DNA of 64,000 bases from Leishmania donovani. Taxonomy: Eukaryota; Euglenozoa; Kinetoplastea; Trypanosomatida; Trypanosomatidae. The position numbers and the translations under genes are program-made. The stretch spans positions 859,601-923,600 of the forward strand of contig NC_018263.1 of the NCBI RefSeq assembly GCF_000227135.1, in the 5' to 3' direction. Shown in pieces: positions 28,331 to 37,902 of the stretch (the first letter of the stretch is position 1; the number at the start of each line of letters is the position of its first letter). Under the pieces are notes generated by a model, which ran no database searches, was not told where the DNA came from, and saw nothing but the letters and a program-made list of their open reading frames with translations.

Positions 28331-29866
28331 ATGAGTAAGGCTTTCGGCGGAGGCATGAATAACGGGACGCTCGGTAAGGGTCCGGTGCCAACGGATGCGG
28401 GCATCCCCATAAGGTCTAGTGGAGTAGACGCATACGGTAACGGCGCCCACACCCAGTATCCACAGGCAGAGCTCCACTACAGCGGTGTCGGAGGCCCGCC
28501 AGCAGATGGCATCCCGCTTTACCCCGAGGCGGCGTCAAATCCAGCTCAGGCACCAAGACTCAGCCGCTTCCGCATTCAAGGCTTCAAGGACGTGTGGGCC
28601 ACCTTCGTGTTCGCCATATTTGTGATCTTCTCGATTGCCTGGAGCATTGTGCAGCTCACCACGTACCACTTCGACACTGACCCGCACAGCCAGTCTCCGT
28701 TCAGTGGAGCAAACGGGCCTCGCCTGGGGTATGTCGCCATTGCGTGTCTCGCGTCTGCCGGTGCCTCCGTGATCAGCTCGCTCGTGATGCTCGCCCTTAT
28801 GCAGCGCATTCCCGTCCAGATGATCTACGTTGCGAACATCATGACAATTTTACTGTTTTTCGCCTCTGCTGTGATGGCGTTCTTGCGGGTCCATGTTGTC
28901 GTTGGCATTCTCATGATCATATGTGGCGTCTTTCAGGCCATCTGGCTCTTCCTCGTTCGCCACCGCATCCCATTCGCGGCCGCGCTTCTGCGAACATCGG
29001 CGAGGCTTATCAGCACGTACAAGCTCACGGTTGTGCTGAACCTCATGTTGTGCACCGTTTCATTCGGCTACATCGCGCTCTGGGGCTATGGTGTGGCGGC
29101 GCCGGTCGACCGCTTTTACAAGGACCAGGGCAATGGCGGCTACATCTTTGTGATTGCCGTGCTCGTCTTCACGATGCTGTGGGTGTCGCAGGTGACGCCG
29201 AACGTGATGCACGTGACGACCAGCGGCCTGGTCGCGACGTGGTACTTTGCCGGCTCGGACAACATGCCGCGCCACCCCACGCTGGCCTCGTTCAAGCGCG
29301 CCACAACGACGAGCTTTGGCTCCATCTGCTTCGGCTCCCTCGTCGTCGCCATCATTCAATTCATTCGCTGGCTGGTCGAGAGTTCCGGCAGCGACTACGA
29401 GAACGGCTTCGTGCATTGCCTGCTGGAGTGCATTCTGCGATGCATTGAGAGAATCGTTGAATACTTCAACCGTTACGCGTTCGTGCACGTGGCCATCTAC
29501 GGCTGCAGCTACATCGAGGGTGCGAAGCGGACCTTCGCACTGTGCAAGCAGTGCTTCTTTGCCGCCTACTTCAACGACTGCCTTGTGTCACCGACCCTGA
29601 ACATGTTTACGCTGGCTGTTTCGCTTGTGTTTGCGTTCATCGCTGGTGTCCTCTCCAGGTCGTGGCCGATCGGCGTGCTCGCGTTTGTCGTCGCGGTGAT
29701 AGTGCACTCGCTCTTTTTTGTGCCCGTCGACAGCGCTGTGACGACGGTGTTCGTGTGCTTCGCGGAGTGCCCCGAGGCCCTGCGTGAGTCTGACCTGCAG
29801 TTGTACGCCACCATCCACGCCGCGGACGCGAACGGCACGCACAACAATGCCCCGCCACCCCTGTGA
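28331..29866 (+). CDS. Choline transporter-like protein (CTL/PNS1 family), polytopic membrane protein
   Basis: The 511-aa protein has a Gly/Pro-rich cytosolic N-terminus of about 85 residues and then about ten hydrophobic segments (near 88-110, 135-157, 163-184, 188-208, 233-256, 271-292, 328-350, 420-440 and 447-474, with one in between). The block FGSICFGSLVVAIIQFIRWL, followed by NRYAFVHVAIYGCSYIEGAKRTF, is characteristic of the CTL/SLC44/PNS1 family (Pfam Choline_transpo). Members are linked to choline or ethanolamine transport, although yeast Pns1 has no proven substrate. It should sit in the plasma membrane or endomembranes. The start at 28331 is the first Met of the conserved form; the frame is open further up through pyrimidine-rich sequence. 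Confidence 0.9.
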   Translation: MSKAFGGGMNNGTLGKGPVPTDAGIPIRSSGVDAYGNGAHTQYPQAELHYSGVGGPPADGIPLYPEAASNPAQAPRLSRFRIQGFKDVWATFVFAIFVIFSIAWSIVQLTTYHFDTDPHSQSPFSGANGPRLGYVAIACLASAGASVISSLVMLALMQRIPVQMIYVANIMTILLFFASAVMAFLRVHVVVGILMIICGVFQAIWLFLVRHRIPFAAALLRTSARLISTYKLTVVLNLMLCTVSFGYIALWGYGVAAPVDRFYKDQGNGGYIFVIAVLVFTMLWVSQVTPNVMHVTTSGLVATWYFAGSDNMPRHPTLASFKRATTTSFGSICFGSLVVAIIQFIRWLVESSGSDYENGFVHCLLECILRCIERIVEYFNRYAFVHVAIYGCSYIEGAKRTFALCKQCFFAAYFNDCLVSPTLNMFTLAVSLVFAFIAGVLSRSWPIGVLAFVVAVIVHSLFFVPVDSAVTTVFVCFAECPEALRESDLQLYATIHAADANGTHNNAPPPL

Positions 29867-31767
29867 GCGACCGCCGCGAAAGATGGGCGCATGATATAAA
29901 GAACAAACTCGCGAAGACAGTGCAACCGGAAAGAGCTGCGGCCGCTCCATCAAGAGGAATGCCATATGCCTAAGATTTTTCTCGTGTCTATTGTCCGTCG
30001 GCATCATAGCGTATGCTCGTGTGAGGCAGCACTGCTGTGGTCCACACCATTGAGCTCCGCGCTGCCTTTTCGCTCTCTCTCTGCGTCTTCATCTCTTTTT
30101 TTTCGTTTGTTCTGTTTTGTTTTCGCTTCTCTTGCCTGCATATGCGGCTGATCTGTCGTTGTTGTCGTTTTTCGATGTTTGTTTTGTTGTTGTCCTCACG
30201 CCCCCTCTTCCTCCCTTCCGTTCTCTCGTTGCTTTAGCCAGTGGCACCCAACACGTGCACACATCTGCGAGCGTGCACGTGTGTGTGTGTGTACGTATCT
30301 CGCGCTGTCCCTCCTGTGTTGAGGATTGTTGTCGGCTTTCCAATATTACTCGTGCTTCCTTCGTTTTGCTTTTTATTTGTGTCGCACACATCTCATGCAT
30401 CGAAAGCATCCATGACAGCCGCCTTTGTCGCCCCTCTCGCACCAGCTCGTCATGTTGCATGAGCTCTCTGGCGCTTCCGTGCATCGTGTTACGTCAAGAA
30501 CGTTCTCGAGCCGCCCCTTTCCTCTTCAGCCTCCTCCAGCGTGCTCCTCTTCAGCCGCTTCCATCTCGCTCATGGTCGCTTTCGAATTCGTGCCTGTGTG
30601 TGTGAGTGCAGGTGCGTGTCGATGAACTTATTCCATCTCCAGTTTGTGTGTGTGTGTGTGTGTGTGCACGTGTGTGCGTGTGCGTTTTTTTTTGTTGCTG
30701 CATATAAGTATTTTTGCCGGTCTTCGGATTTGTTTGGAGTGCATCTGTAGCTGAGCGAGGAGGTGGGGTGCGTCGAGTGGACGTGCTGTGTGGGTGGCGC
30801 CTTGTCTTCGAGGAACCGCCCGCTCTCATGTATCCCTCCCCCTTTCCCCTCCTCCACACACATAAAAGGGAGTTCTTTGCACATCCTGGCTCTGGCGAAC
30901 ACATGTGGCCCTGTTGCTGGTGAGTGATTATAGTTGTATTTGGCCACCTTGCTGCCGTGGAGGGAGAGCGACCTCCCTCAACTGTGTCGCTTGCTTTTCA
31001 CCAGCGGGATGGAAACAGCGTACGATGGAACACGAAGAAGGCTGTGTGCGTCTACGTGTGCGCATAAGCGTGGCAACAGAAAAAACCTCCCCTTCCTGCT
31101 ACCACCGTTCTCTGGCTTTGCTCACCTCGCGTCCCACTCGCCGTTTCTCGGCTCGCAGCACATCTCGATGTGTGTGCGTGTGTGTGTATGTCGCTCACTC
31201 TCGATATAGGCTTGTGCGGTCAGTGTGAGTTAGCGAGGGAGGGGGAGAAAGTAGATGGACAGAAGTCAGATCTGTGCATATCTGCTGCGATAGTGAGCAT
31301 ACGCATCAGTAATCTGGCAGCTGATTACGCCGGTGCGGAAAACACCAAGCATCGCCTTCCGCCAATATCATTTTCTTTTACTCGCTCAAGTCGTCTACTA
31401 CTCCTCTTCGACCTCAGCCATCCGTCGTTCCACGCCTCTTCTCCTTCTCCACCTTTCTTTCTCCCTCTTCCTGTCGACGCAATGCACTGACCCGCCTCCG
31501 CGTTCTAGACAGCCACTTCGGAAGCAGGGGCTCTCTGCGCCAGGTCGGAGACGCACCTTACAAAACATATCATCGACGCCGCTCACATCGGGTTTTTGTC
31601 TTCAGCACGACACCACACTTGAGTCTGTGTGGCCACTTTCTCTCCCATACCTCGATCACACGTCTTGAAAAGCGGTAGTGCATCAACGCACGCCGACACA
31701 CATAAACGCGAAGGCACCGCGCGAGTGGTTCAGCCTCTGCAGCCCTCCCCGTCCCCGCCCTCCAGCA
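29867..31767 (+). other. Intergenic region between CTL-like and BRCT-protein genes
   Basis: No gene seen. The sequence is T/C-rich with TGTG repeats (30283-30297, 30643-30665 and 31168-31190), T-runs (30098-30107 and 30686-30694) and C/T tracts at 31425-31475. A CTGCAG at 31737-31742 and CCAG at 31762-31765 are candidate acceptors for the BRCT gene. Confidence 0.5.
30643..30665 (+). repeat. (TG)n microsatellite
   Basis: This is an uninterrupted TG run of about 11 units in the intergenic region. It is one of several TG or CA runs in the window. Confidence 0.85.
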
Positions 31768-32895
31768 ATGTTTCGAGGCCGTACTTTCCTGGTCTCTCTT
31801 GCGGCGTCGCCGTTGACGGTGGCAGAGCTTACCCAAAACGGCGGCCGCGTGGTGTACGACTTGGATGACAAGACTCCCGTCACATGCGCCATCATCGCGA
31901 GCGATAACCAGCCCGGCACTCCCGCGCGCTGCAGCCGTGGCTCGGGGCCATCAAAGGAACTGCCTAAATCAGTGGAGAGCCGCGTCCGTTCCAGTCGCCT
32001 CACAGTAGTTTACGAGCATTGGGTGCATGAGTGCCTGCGCGAGAACCGTCTCTTGCTACCGTGCCGAGACTACCCCGACACCATCGCTTACGACCCGTAC
32101 TTATTTGCGGGCGTTCACTTCACGACGACGCAGCTGCCGCTGCAGCTGAAAGCGAACATTATCGCACTCATGCAGTTCTACGGTGCCACGTACCACAACC
32201 ACCTGCTGGACACGACGAACCTGTTAGTTTACAGTCACATGCGCCTTTCACCCGCCGCCCCGCGGCATGCGGCGACGGCCCCTCTTGCGCCTCGGCTTCT
32301 CGCTGCCGGTGGTTGCGGCGCAGAGGCACCGCCTTCCACCAACGAAGCGGAGGCAGCAAACACCAGTCCCAGCCAGCAATTATCGACGGAGCGGTCTGGC
32401 GACAACCCTACCGACGCTGCTCAGCCATCGCTGACGAAGCTCGCCGTTGCGCGTCAGCGCGGCCTTGCGTGCGTGACACCACAGTGGGTGCAGCTGTGTC
32501 TGAACACTGGCGAACTGAAACCGGCAAGCTCGGCTCTAGCGGCGACACCTCTTGCTCAGACCCCGCCGCCTCCTTCCACCAACTCCAGCTCAACAATCCG
32601 GGCTGACGCTCCTGTGCCCATCGTGACTGCTGCTGGCGATCTTCGCCACAATGAGGAGGAAGTGGATCGATGGGTCGGCGAAGTACTCAGGAGCACATCA
32701 CCTTTGGCTCTTCCGCACTCTGGTGGTGCCACCACAGGTGTGTGTGCGGCGCCCCTCCCTGGGTCGTCGTTGTGCACCGTGCCAGGAAGACAGGAGGAAG
32801 CTGCCGAGGTGCGTGAGGCGCTCAGGCTAGCAGCTCAGCTCTCGCTCTCTGGTGCTTCAGCCTCGAGGACGCGAAAGCGCCGGCGCGCGCACTGA
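31768..32895 (+). CDS. BRCT-domain protein (two BRCT modules), probable DNA-damage or checkpoint scaffold
   Basis: The 375-aa protein appears to hold two BRCT modules, phosphopeptide-binding domains of DNA repair proteins. The first (residues 1-95) runs from MFRGRTFLVSL to YEHWVHECLRENRLL, with the signature Trp near 85. The second (about 110-255) runs from LFAGVHFTTTQLPLQ through YGATYHNHLLDTTNLLVYS to VTPQWVQLCLNTGELKP, with a Ser/Ala-rich insertion at about 158-215. The tail is Ser/Pro/Thr-rich and ends in a basic RTRKRRRAH, a possible nuclear signal. It is too short for TopBP1 or MDC1, and its partner is unknown. The ATG at 31768 follows a pyrimidine tract and CCAG by only two bases. Confidence 0.8.
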   Translation: MFRGRTFLVSLAASPLTVAELTQNGGRVVYDLDDKTPVTCAIIASDNQPGTPARCSRGSGPSKELPKSVESRVRSSRLTVVYEHWVHECLRENRLLLPCRDYPDTIAYDPYLFAGVHFTTTQLPLQLKANIIALMQFYGATYHNHLLDTTNLLVYSHMRLSPAAPRHAATAPLAPRLLAAGGCGAEAPPSTNEAEAANTSPSQQLSTERSGDNPTDAAQPSLTKLAVARQRGLACVTPQWVQLCLNTGELKPASSALAATPLAQTPPPPSTNSSSTIRADAPVPIVTAAGDLRHNEEEVDRWVGEVLRSTSPLALPHSGGATTGVCAAPLPGSSLCTVPGRQEEAAEVREALRLAAQLSLSGASASRTRKRRRAH

Positions 32896-34489
32896 CGGCA
32901 TGCCAAAACAAAAAAGAGAACAGAAGGCGCTGATGGAGAATGGAGCTCGTAGAGCCGCCGCTCACGTCTGCTCCCTCTCTTGAGCCGCAGTCGCACATAG
33001 AATCTCTCGCATGCTTTATGTCGACTTTCCTCGGCGAGTCTGAGTAAATCAAAGTGAGGGAGAAAAGGACCGATGCCGATGGTGCCGTGGTCCGCACTCG
33101 ATAGAAGACGAAGAGAGTCGATGAAACTGCATGTGTAGAAGCACGCGCGCGCACACACACACATGCACACATACAGTTTCACGCATAAGCCGTAGATGCA
33201 TGCGCGCATACACGCATAGACAAGAAAACGCTGGCATAGCGGCGTAGAACACACAAGATGCACAGAAAAGCAAACGAAATACACACACACACACACATAC
33301 ATACACACAAGAGCAGCAGGAAAAGGAGTTGCTGCGTGTGCCTGCGCGCTGCGCTCCTGCTTCTTGCCGTGCTCACGCAGCTTGACTGATTTTCGCCGTG
33401 GCTACTTCTTTTCTTTTCCCCGCCCCCCCCTCCCTCCCTCCTTCTCTGGCACTGTCGCACAACGTCTCACGCCTTGCGATTCGTGTGATTGCTCTGAGGG
33501 AGGAGTATGCAATGCCTCCTCCCCATTTTTCGGCCTCTGTTGCAGCGCACACCCAGTGTTGTGTCAGATTTCTTCCCCTTTTTCTCACGGGCCGCGTGCA
33601 AAGCCCTCTCTGGGTTGCGTGAGGTTGGCTGTTGTTGCTTGACTCGCTGTGTCTATTTCGCCGCACATGCACCCCACCCCCCAAACCCCATCCTCTCCCT
33701 TTCCCTAGTCATCGTTGCACTCTTCACACGCGCTGCATGCGCTGATAACGGAGACAAGCATGGACAACGCAGAAGACAAAAAGAAAACACCACACTCGGG
33801 AACCTCACTGGCGATGCGCCACGCTTGCCGTCCTTCTTTTTTGTTCGTTTTCGTCCCCTTCGAAACGGGTGGGGGCTGCGGAACTCGGACGACCTGAGCA
33901 TTGCAGAATGTGCCTCTTCCCCCCGCCCTTCCACCCTCCTTCTCGCCTCTCTCTTTACGTGTCTGCCTCTTTCTTTTCTGCACCTGCAAGGTTCTGCGCA
34001 CTCCGCTTGATAAGGGTGGTGAATGGCTGATGTTCCACGCACTCCCTCGGTACTTCCTCTTCTTTCGTTCGCTCTACCCGCTGTGTGTTTTACTGACCAA
34101 ACACATTTGCGCGTCGCCCTCGTGCCAGCTCGCATCCGCAGATTGCACTGTGCCGCCCCTCTCCAACACACACACGCGCGCGCGCACACCCCTATTTCGA
34201 TTTCTCAGATCACCACGGTGCTCGTACACCACACAGCACCGAATACACCCTCGCATACCTGCGTACATGCCTTTTCTTCGGCGTATCTTTTTTCCTACCT
34301 TGTCTTCGCCACTCTCTGTGACGGTGAACAGCCGCCTCTCCTTGTTGTGTTGGGGCCTGTCATTGCTGTCGTTGCTGCTCCGAGGCACACGTCACCTCCG
34401 CTCCAGCCACCTCCCACGGCAGGTAAAGCTTTTCCTCCAGTTCTTCGGCGCAGGGAGTCGGCAGCCATTTTGTTTTTGTAGCCGTAACG
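32896..34489 (+). other. Intergenic region upstream of VPS45
   Basis: No gene seen. The + strand has an AC-rich block (33150-33175 and 33280-33306), C/T tracts at 33405-33450 and 33670-33710, and a CGCG run near 34174-34184. The T-rich sequence before the acceptor at 34480-34481 marks the start of the VPS45 mRNA. Confidence 0.5.
34480..34481 (+). promoter_or_regulatory. Likely spliced-leader acceptor AG for VPS45
   Basis: A run CCATTTTGTTTTTGTAG lies eight bases before the ATG at 34490. The resulting 5'UTR would be very short. Confidence 0.5.
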
Positions 34490-36325
34490 ATGAATACGCA
34501 CGCGGCACTCCAAAACTTATCCAGCACGCTACTGACGGCGGGCGGCGGTGGTGGCGGGGCCGCTCACCTCACTGCGCCAGCCGCTGTCTCGTCCTCCTCG
34601 GCACTTGTGACGTCGAACAGCTTCTTCTCCCTTATCGACGCCTACATGAACCGCATCTTGCCATGTGATACGAATATGAAGGTCCTCCTCGTAGACGACG
34701 GCGCGCTGCCGATGATCGCGACTGCTTTTTCGCAGACGGAGTTGCTCAAGCACGGGGTGTACCTCGTCGAGTCCCTCAACAGCGCCGCGCGGCAGCGGAA
34801 CTTGATGAAGATGCTGCGGTGCTACATTCTGCTGCGTCCAAGTCTCGCGAGTGTGGAGGCGGCATGCGTGGAGCTGCGTATGGCGAAGTACCGTAGCTAT
34901 CATCTCTTCTTCTGCGGCGCGACCAGCGCGGAGATGCTGGACCGCCTCGCGAACGCCGACAACGACTCGCTCGTGGAGGAGGTGCAGGAGGTGTTCTGCG
35001 ACTTCAACGCCGTCAATAAGGACGCCTTCGTACTGGAGACGCCGCCGCCGCAGTCGCTTGTGTCGTCATTCATGTCAGCCTCGCAGGTGCGCCGGCTGGC
35101 GGAGGGGCTGGCCTCGCTCATGGTGGCGCAGCGCCGGCGACCCCGCATTCGCTACCAGAAGAATAGCCCGTTTGTGCAGCGCCTCGGCGCAGAACTCGTG
35201 AATGTGCTGAAAAGCGACCCCGGACTGTACGACTATCCCGCGCGGGACACGGTGCTGCTGCTGTTAGACCGCAACGACGACCCGCTCACGCCGCTCCTCA
35301 CCCCATGGACCTACCAAGCAATGCTCCACGAGCACATTGGGCTGCGCTCCAATACGCTCAAGCTGCCGGCCGACGTGCAAGGAGCCGAAGAGGAGGGCTA
35401 CGTCTTCTCCGAGCACGATGACGCCTTCTTCGCCAACAACATGTTCAACAACTGGGGCGACCTGTGCAACAACGTGAAGAAGTACGTTGACCAGTGCAAA
35501 GACGCGCTGAATCTCGACCGCCCCACAGCCACCCTCGAGGAGCTCAAGGCGTTCATGCAGAAGATTCCGCAGACGAAGAGCCTCACCGGGTCCGTCACGA
35601 AGCACACAACGGTGACCACGTATCTCTCCGGCGTCATCAAGAGGCGCAACCTGCTGGAGATCTCTCTTTTGGAGCAGGACATGATCGCCTCCTCGGACCA
35701 GAGCAACCACTGGGCACGCCTGCAGTCCTTCGCGTCGCGCCCCAGTACGAGCCAGGAGGACCTCACACGTCTCTGCCTCATCTACCACCTTCGCTATGAG
35801 AAGCCCGGCGGTCCGTCGCAGGTGGCACCGTACCTCGACCGCGTCAACTCGAACTACGCCCTGCTCCTTTGTAAGTTGCGGCAGTACTACGGCCTTCATC
35901 GAAACACCGATCGCTTGTTTGCCGCTACCGGCGTCGTGGCAAAGATCGTGAAGACGTTTGTGGATGTCGGCAACATTTACACTCAGCATGAACCAGTTCT
36001 GAAGCGCACCCTGCAGCAGCTGTACAGCGGCCAGCTCGACACCGCCTCCTACCCATACCTGGAACAGCCGACCTCCTCCTCCGGCGGCGGCGGTGTGGCG
36101 AACGCGGAGCATAAGCCAATGGAGGTGACCGTTTACATGTGCGGCGGGTATACATTCGAGGAGGCAGCGCTGGTGCACGGCATCAACGCGCGCACCGCTT
36201 ACAAGCCGGCTGATGCAGCCTCGTTTGCGGCGGGTGGAAGTAGCATCAAGGCATCGATCGGCGGCGAAGCCGTTCTCAACACGCACTCCTTTCTGAGTTT
36301 GCTAGACCAGCTCTCACCATCGTAA
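34490..36325 (+). CDS. VPS45: VPS45, Sec1/Munc18-family SNARE regulator
   Basis: The 611-aa protein is an SM protein that should bind the syntaxin-type SNARE of the trans-Golgi/endosome and steer fusion of endosomal vesicles. Family text is clear: MKVLLVDDGAL near the N-terminus, LLLLDRNDDPLTPLLTPWTYQAMLHEHIG (about 245-275), FFANNMFNNWGDLCNNVKK and ELKAFMQKIPQ, then the segment SGVIKRRNLLEISLLEQD, which is the VPS45-type helical region. The C-terminal part (MEVTVYMCGGYTFEEAALV) is the usual closing element. A low-complexity Ala/Gly/Ser stretch of about 40 residues at the N-terminus is extra compared with yeast or human VPS45 (about 570 aa). The end is at 36325. Confidence 0.93.
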   Translation: MNTHAALQNLSSTLLTAGGGGGGAAHLTAPAAVSSSSALVTSNSFFSLIDAYMNRILPCDTNMKVLLVDDGALPMIATAFSQTELLKHGVYLVESLNSAARQRNLMKMLRCYILLRPSLASVEAACVELRMAKYRSYHLFFCGATSAEMLDRLANADNDSLVEEVQEVFCDFNAVNKDAFVLETPPPQSLVSSFMSASQVRRLAEGLASLMVAQRRRPRIRYQKNSPFVQRLGAELVNVLKSDPGLYDYPARDTVLLLLDRNDDPLTPLLTPWTYQAMLHEHIGLRSNTLKLPADVQGAEEEGYVFSEHDDAFFANNMFNNWGDLCNNVKKYVDQCKDALNLDRPTATLEELKAFMQKIPQTKSLTGSVTKHTTVTTYLSGVIKRRNLLEISLLEQDMIASSDQSNHWARLQSFASRPSTSQEDLTRLCLIYHLRYEKPGGPSQVAPYLDRVNSNYALLLCKLRQYYGLHRNTDRLFAATGVVAKIVKTFVDVGNIYTQHEPVLKRTLQQLYSGQLDTASYPYLEQPTSSSGGGGVANAEHKPMEVTVYMCGGYTFEEAALVHGINARTAYKPADAASFAAGGSSIKASIGGEAVLNTHSFLSLLDQLSPS

Positions 36326-36520
36326 GAGAGGCGTGACGTGCTGCAACTCGTGCGACTGGGCTCCCGTAGCCTTGCTAGCTAGCGTGGCTTCTTTATATGT
36401 TTGCATAGGAGTGCGCTCGCGAAAGACGTTTCACCCTGCTCGTACTGCGGGCTCAGACCGCCGTTGCACCTCACCGCCGCCGCCGCCTTCTCCCCCTCCT
36501 CGTTCGCCTCTTTATTTTCC

Positions 36521-36541
36521 GGCTACTTCTCCGAAGTAGCC
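36521..36541 (+). promoter_or_regulatory. Perfect hairpin in the VPS45 3' flank
   Basis: GGCTACTTC, a TCC loop, then GAAGTAGCC form a 9-bp perfect stem with a 3-nt loop. The same bases occur at 36748-36768 on the other side of the gap, which is probably the same locus shown twice. A T-rich tract precedes it. A role in mRNA stability or 3' processing is possible. Confidence 0.55.
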
Positions 36542-36643
36542 CTGACGATTTCCATGGCCACATTACGGGTGCCTTTCAGTATGTTGGCGGTGCTCTACGA
36601 TTTTGTTTCGCTGCCGTTGCGAAACATGTGAGCACTGTACAGC

Positions 36644-36742
36644 NNNNNNNNNNNNNNNNNNNNNNNNNNNNNNNNNNNNNNNNNNNNNNNNNNNNNNNNN
36701 NNNNNNNNNNNNNNNNNNNNNNNNNNNNNNNNNNNNNNNNNN
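36644..36742. other. Assembly gap (99 N) with identical 128-bp flanks
   Basis: Positions 36516-36643 and 36743-36870 are the same by direct reading. This fits an unmerged contig overlap, so the gap is probably not missing sequence. Confidence 0.85.
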
Positions 36743-36853
36743 TTTCCGGCTACTTCTCCGAAGTAGCCCTGACGATTTCCATGGCCACATTACGGGTGCC
36801 TTTCAGTATGTTGGCGGTGCTCTACGATTTTGTTTCGCTGCCGTTGCGAAACA

Positions 36854-37531
36854 TGTGAGCACTGTACAGCACGAGCTACCATGCACAGCCGGCATGGCGT
36901 ATCACACCCGAGCAAGGCATCCAGAGGTCAGCAGAGCAAGAGGAATAGACGGAAAAGGTGCGAAGAGATGCATAGGAATCAACGCCACAGCGCATGCGTG
37001 CGAAATGTGCAGCATCTCCTTCATCCGACCGGGTGGACTGATGAGGCGCAGATGCCGGAAGCGCGACGAGGGCACGCCACGCGTTGCACCATCGAGACCT
37101 CGAGGCTCCCATGTGAAGAGTCCACGCACCACATTCTGGGGTGCCGCGGCTTGAAGCGCCTCAGAGGGCGGAGCAAGGCATATAGGCAGGATGTGCAGAG
37201 GGCTGCAGCGAGGGCCCTGGCCTGCAGCTGGCCAGCTTCCTTCTCGAGCGTACCCGGCATGCACCTTCATCAACCCCTACTACTCGCACGGTCGACGCCA
37301 CCGCCTCCGCCCTCGAGCAGGGCCCTGGAGGCGGCCGGCGTTGGATCAAGGCAAGCAGAGCCCGTACAACGCATGACCCGGATGCGACGGCAGGACGGTT
37401 CGTCCTAGACGGCGAGGTTGTAGCCGTATTCCTGCAAAGGCAGGTGGGCTGTGGGTGCTTGTGTGTGTGTGTGTGTCTACTTGTTGACCTGTTCGTTGGT
37501 GGCATGGGCACGCTGTTGTGCGAAAAAAAAA
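36854..37531 (+). mobile_element. Truncated non-LTR retroposon, copy B (ingi/L1Tc-related, DIRE-like 3' end)
   Basis: The stretch begins where similarity to copy A starts (TGTGAGCACTGTACAGC) and ends in an A9 tract at 37523-37531. It contains the 154 bp that copy A lacks because of its gap. The reading frames hold the same broken relics, for example CEESTHHILGCRGLKRLRGR in one frame and a finger-like CEMCSISFIRPGGL in another, so it is a dead remnant of a retroposon 3' end. Flanks differ from those of copy A (VPS45 3' flank on the left), which supports two independent insertions. The only direct repeat at its borders is GAAAC (36848-36852 and 37533-37537), too short to count as a target-site duplication. 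Confidence 0.6.
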
Positions 37532-37577
37532 GGAAACTTCTCGTTTTTCTCACAGGGTGCTTTCGTTGTTATGTTGT

Positions 37578-37706
37578 NNNNNNNNNNNNNNNNNNNNNNN
37601 NNNNNNNNNNNNNNNNNNNNNNNNNNNNNNNNNNNNNNNNNNNNNNNNNNNNNNNNNNNNNNNNNNNNNNNNNNNNNNNNNNNNNNNNNNNNNNNNNNNN
37701 NNNNNN
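37578..37706. other. Assembly gap (129 N) with near-identical 242-bp flanks
   Basis: The bases 37336-37577 reappear at 37707-37948 with one difference (A at 37376, G at 37747). This again looks like unmerged overlapping contigs. The retroposon tail (A9 and its flank) is therefore shown twice. Confidence 0.85.
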
Positions 37707-37902
37707 CGGCGTTGGATCAAGGCAAGCAGAGCCCGTACAACGCATGGCCCGGATGCGACGGCAGGACGGTTCGTCCTAGACGGCGAGGTTGTAGCCGTAT
37801 TCCTGCAAAGGCAGGTGGGCTGTGGGTGCTTGTGTGTGTGTGTGTGTCTACTTGTTGACCTGTTCGTTGGTGGCATGGGCACGCTGTTGTGCGAAAAAAA
37901 AA
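37707..37902 (+). repeat. Second display of the retroposon copy B 3' end (probable assembly duplicate)
   Basis: It is the same sequence as 37336-37531, including the TG run and the A9 tract, with one base changed. The unique sequence downstream also repeats in register up to the gap, so it is more likely an artefact than a third insertion. Confidence 0.75.

Larger units (their letters stand above)
36326..36853 (+). other. VPS45 3' flank with a hairpin and a false gap
   Basis: The region after VPS45 carries a C/T-rich tract at 36470-36515 and a perfect 9-bp inverted repeat (36521-36541). The N-run at 36644-36742 splits the sequence, and the 128 bases on its left are repeated on its right. Confidence 0.6.

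Noticed and set aside
35264..36286. 340-codon frame on the - strand opposite VPS45
   Set aside because: It is a shadow of a well-supported SM protein gene and shows no motif.
36848..37537. GAAAC on both sides of retroposon copy B as a target-site duplication
   Set aside because: Five bases is too short to exclude chance, and copy A has no comparable flanking repeat.
37707..37902. A third retroposon copy
   Set aside because: It matches the preceding 242 bp in register across a gap, and its downstream sequence continues from the same unique bases, so it is best read as an unmerged contig overlap.
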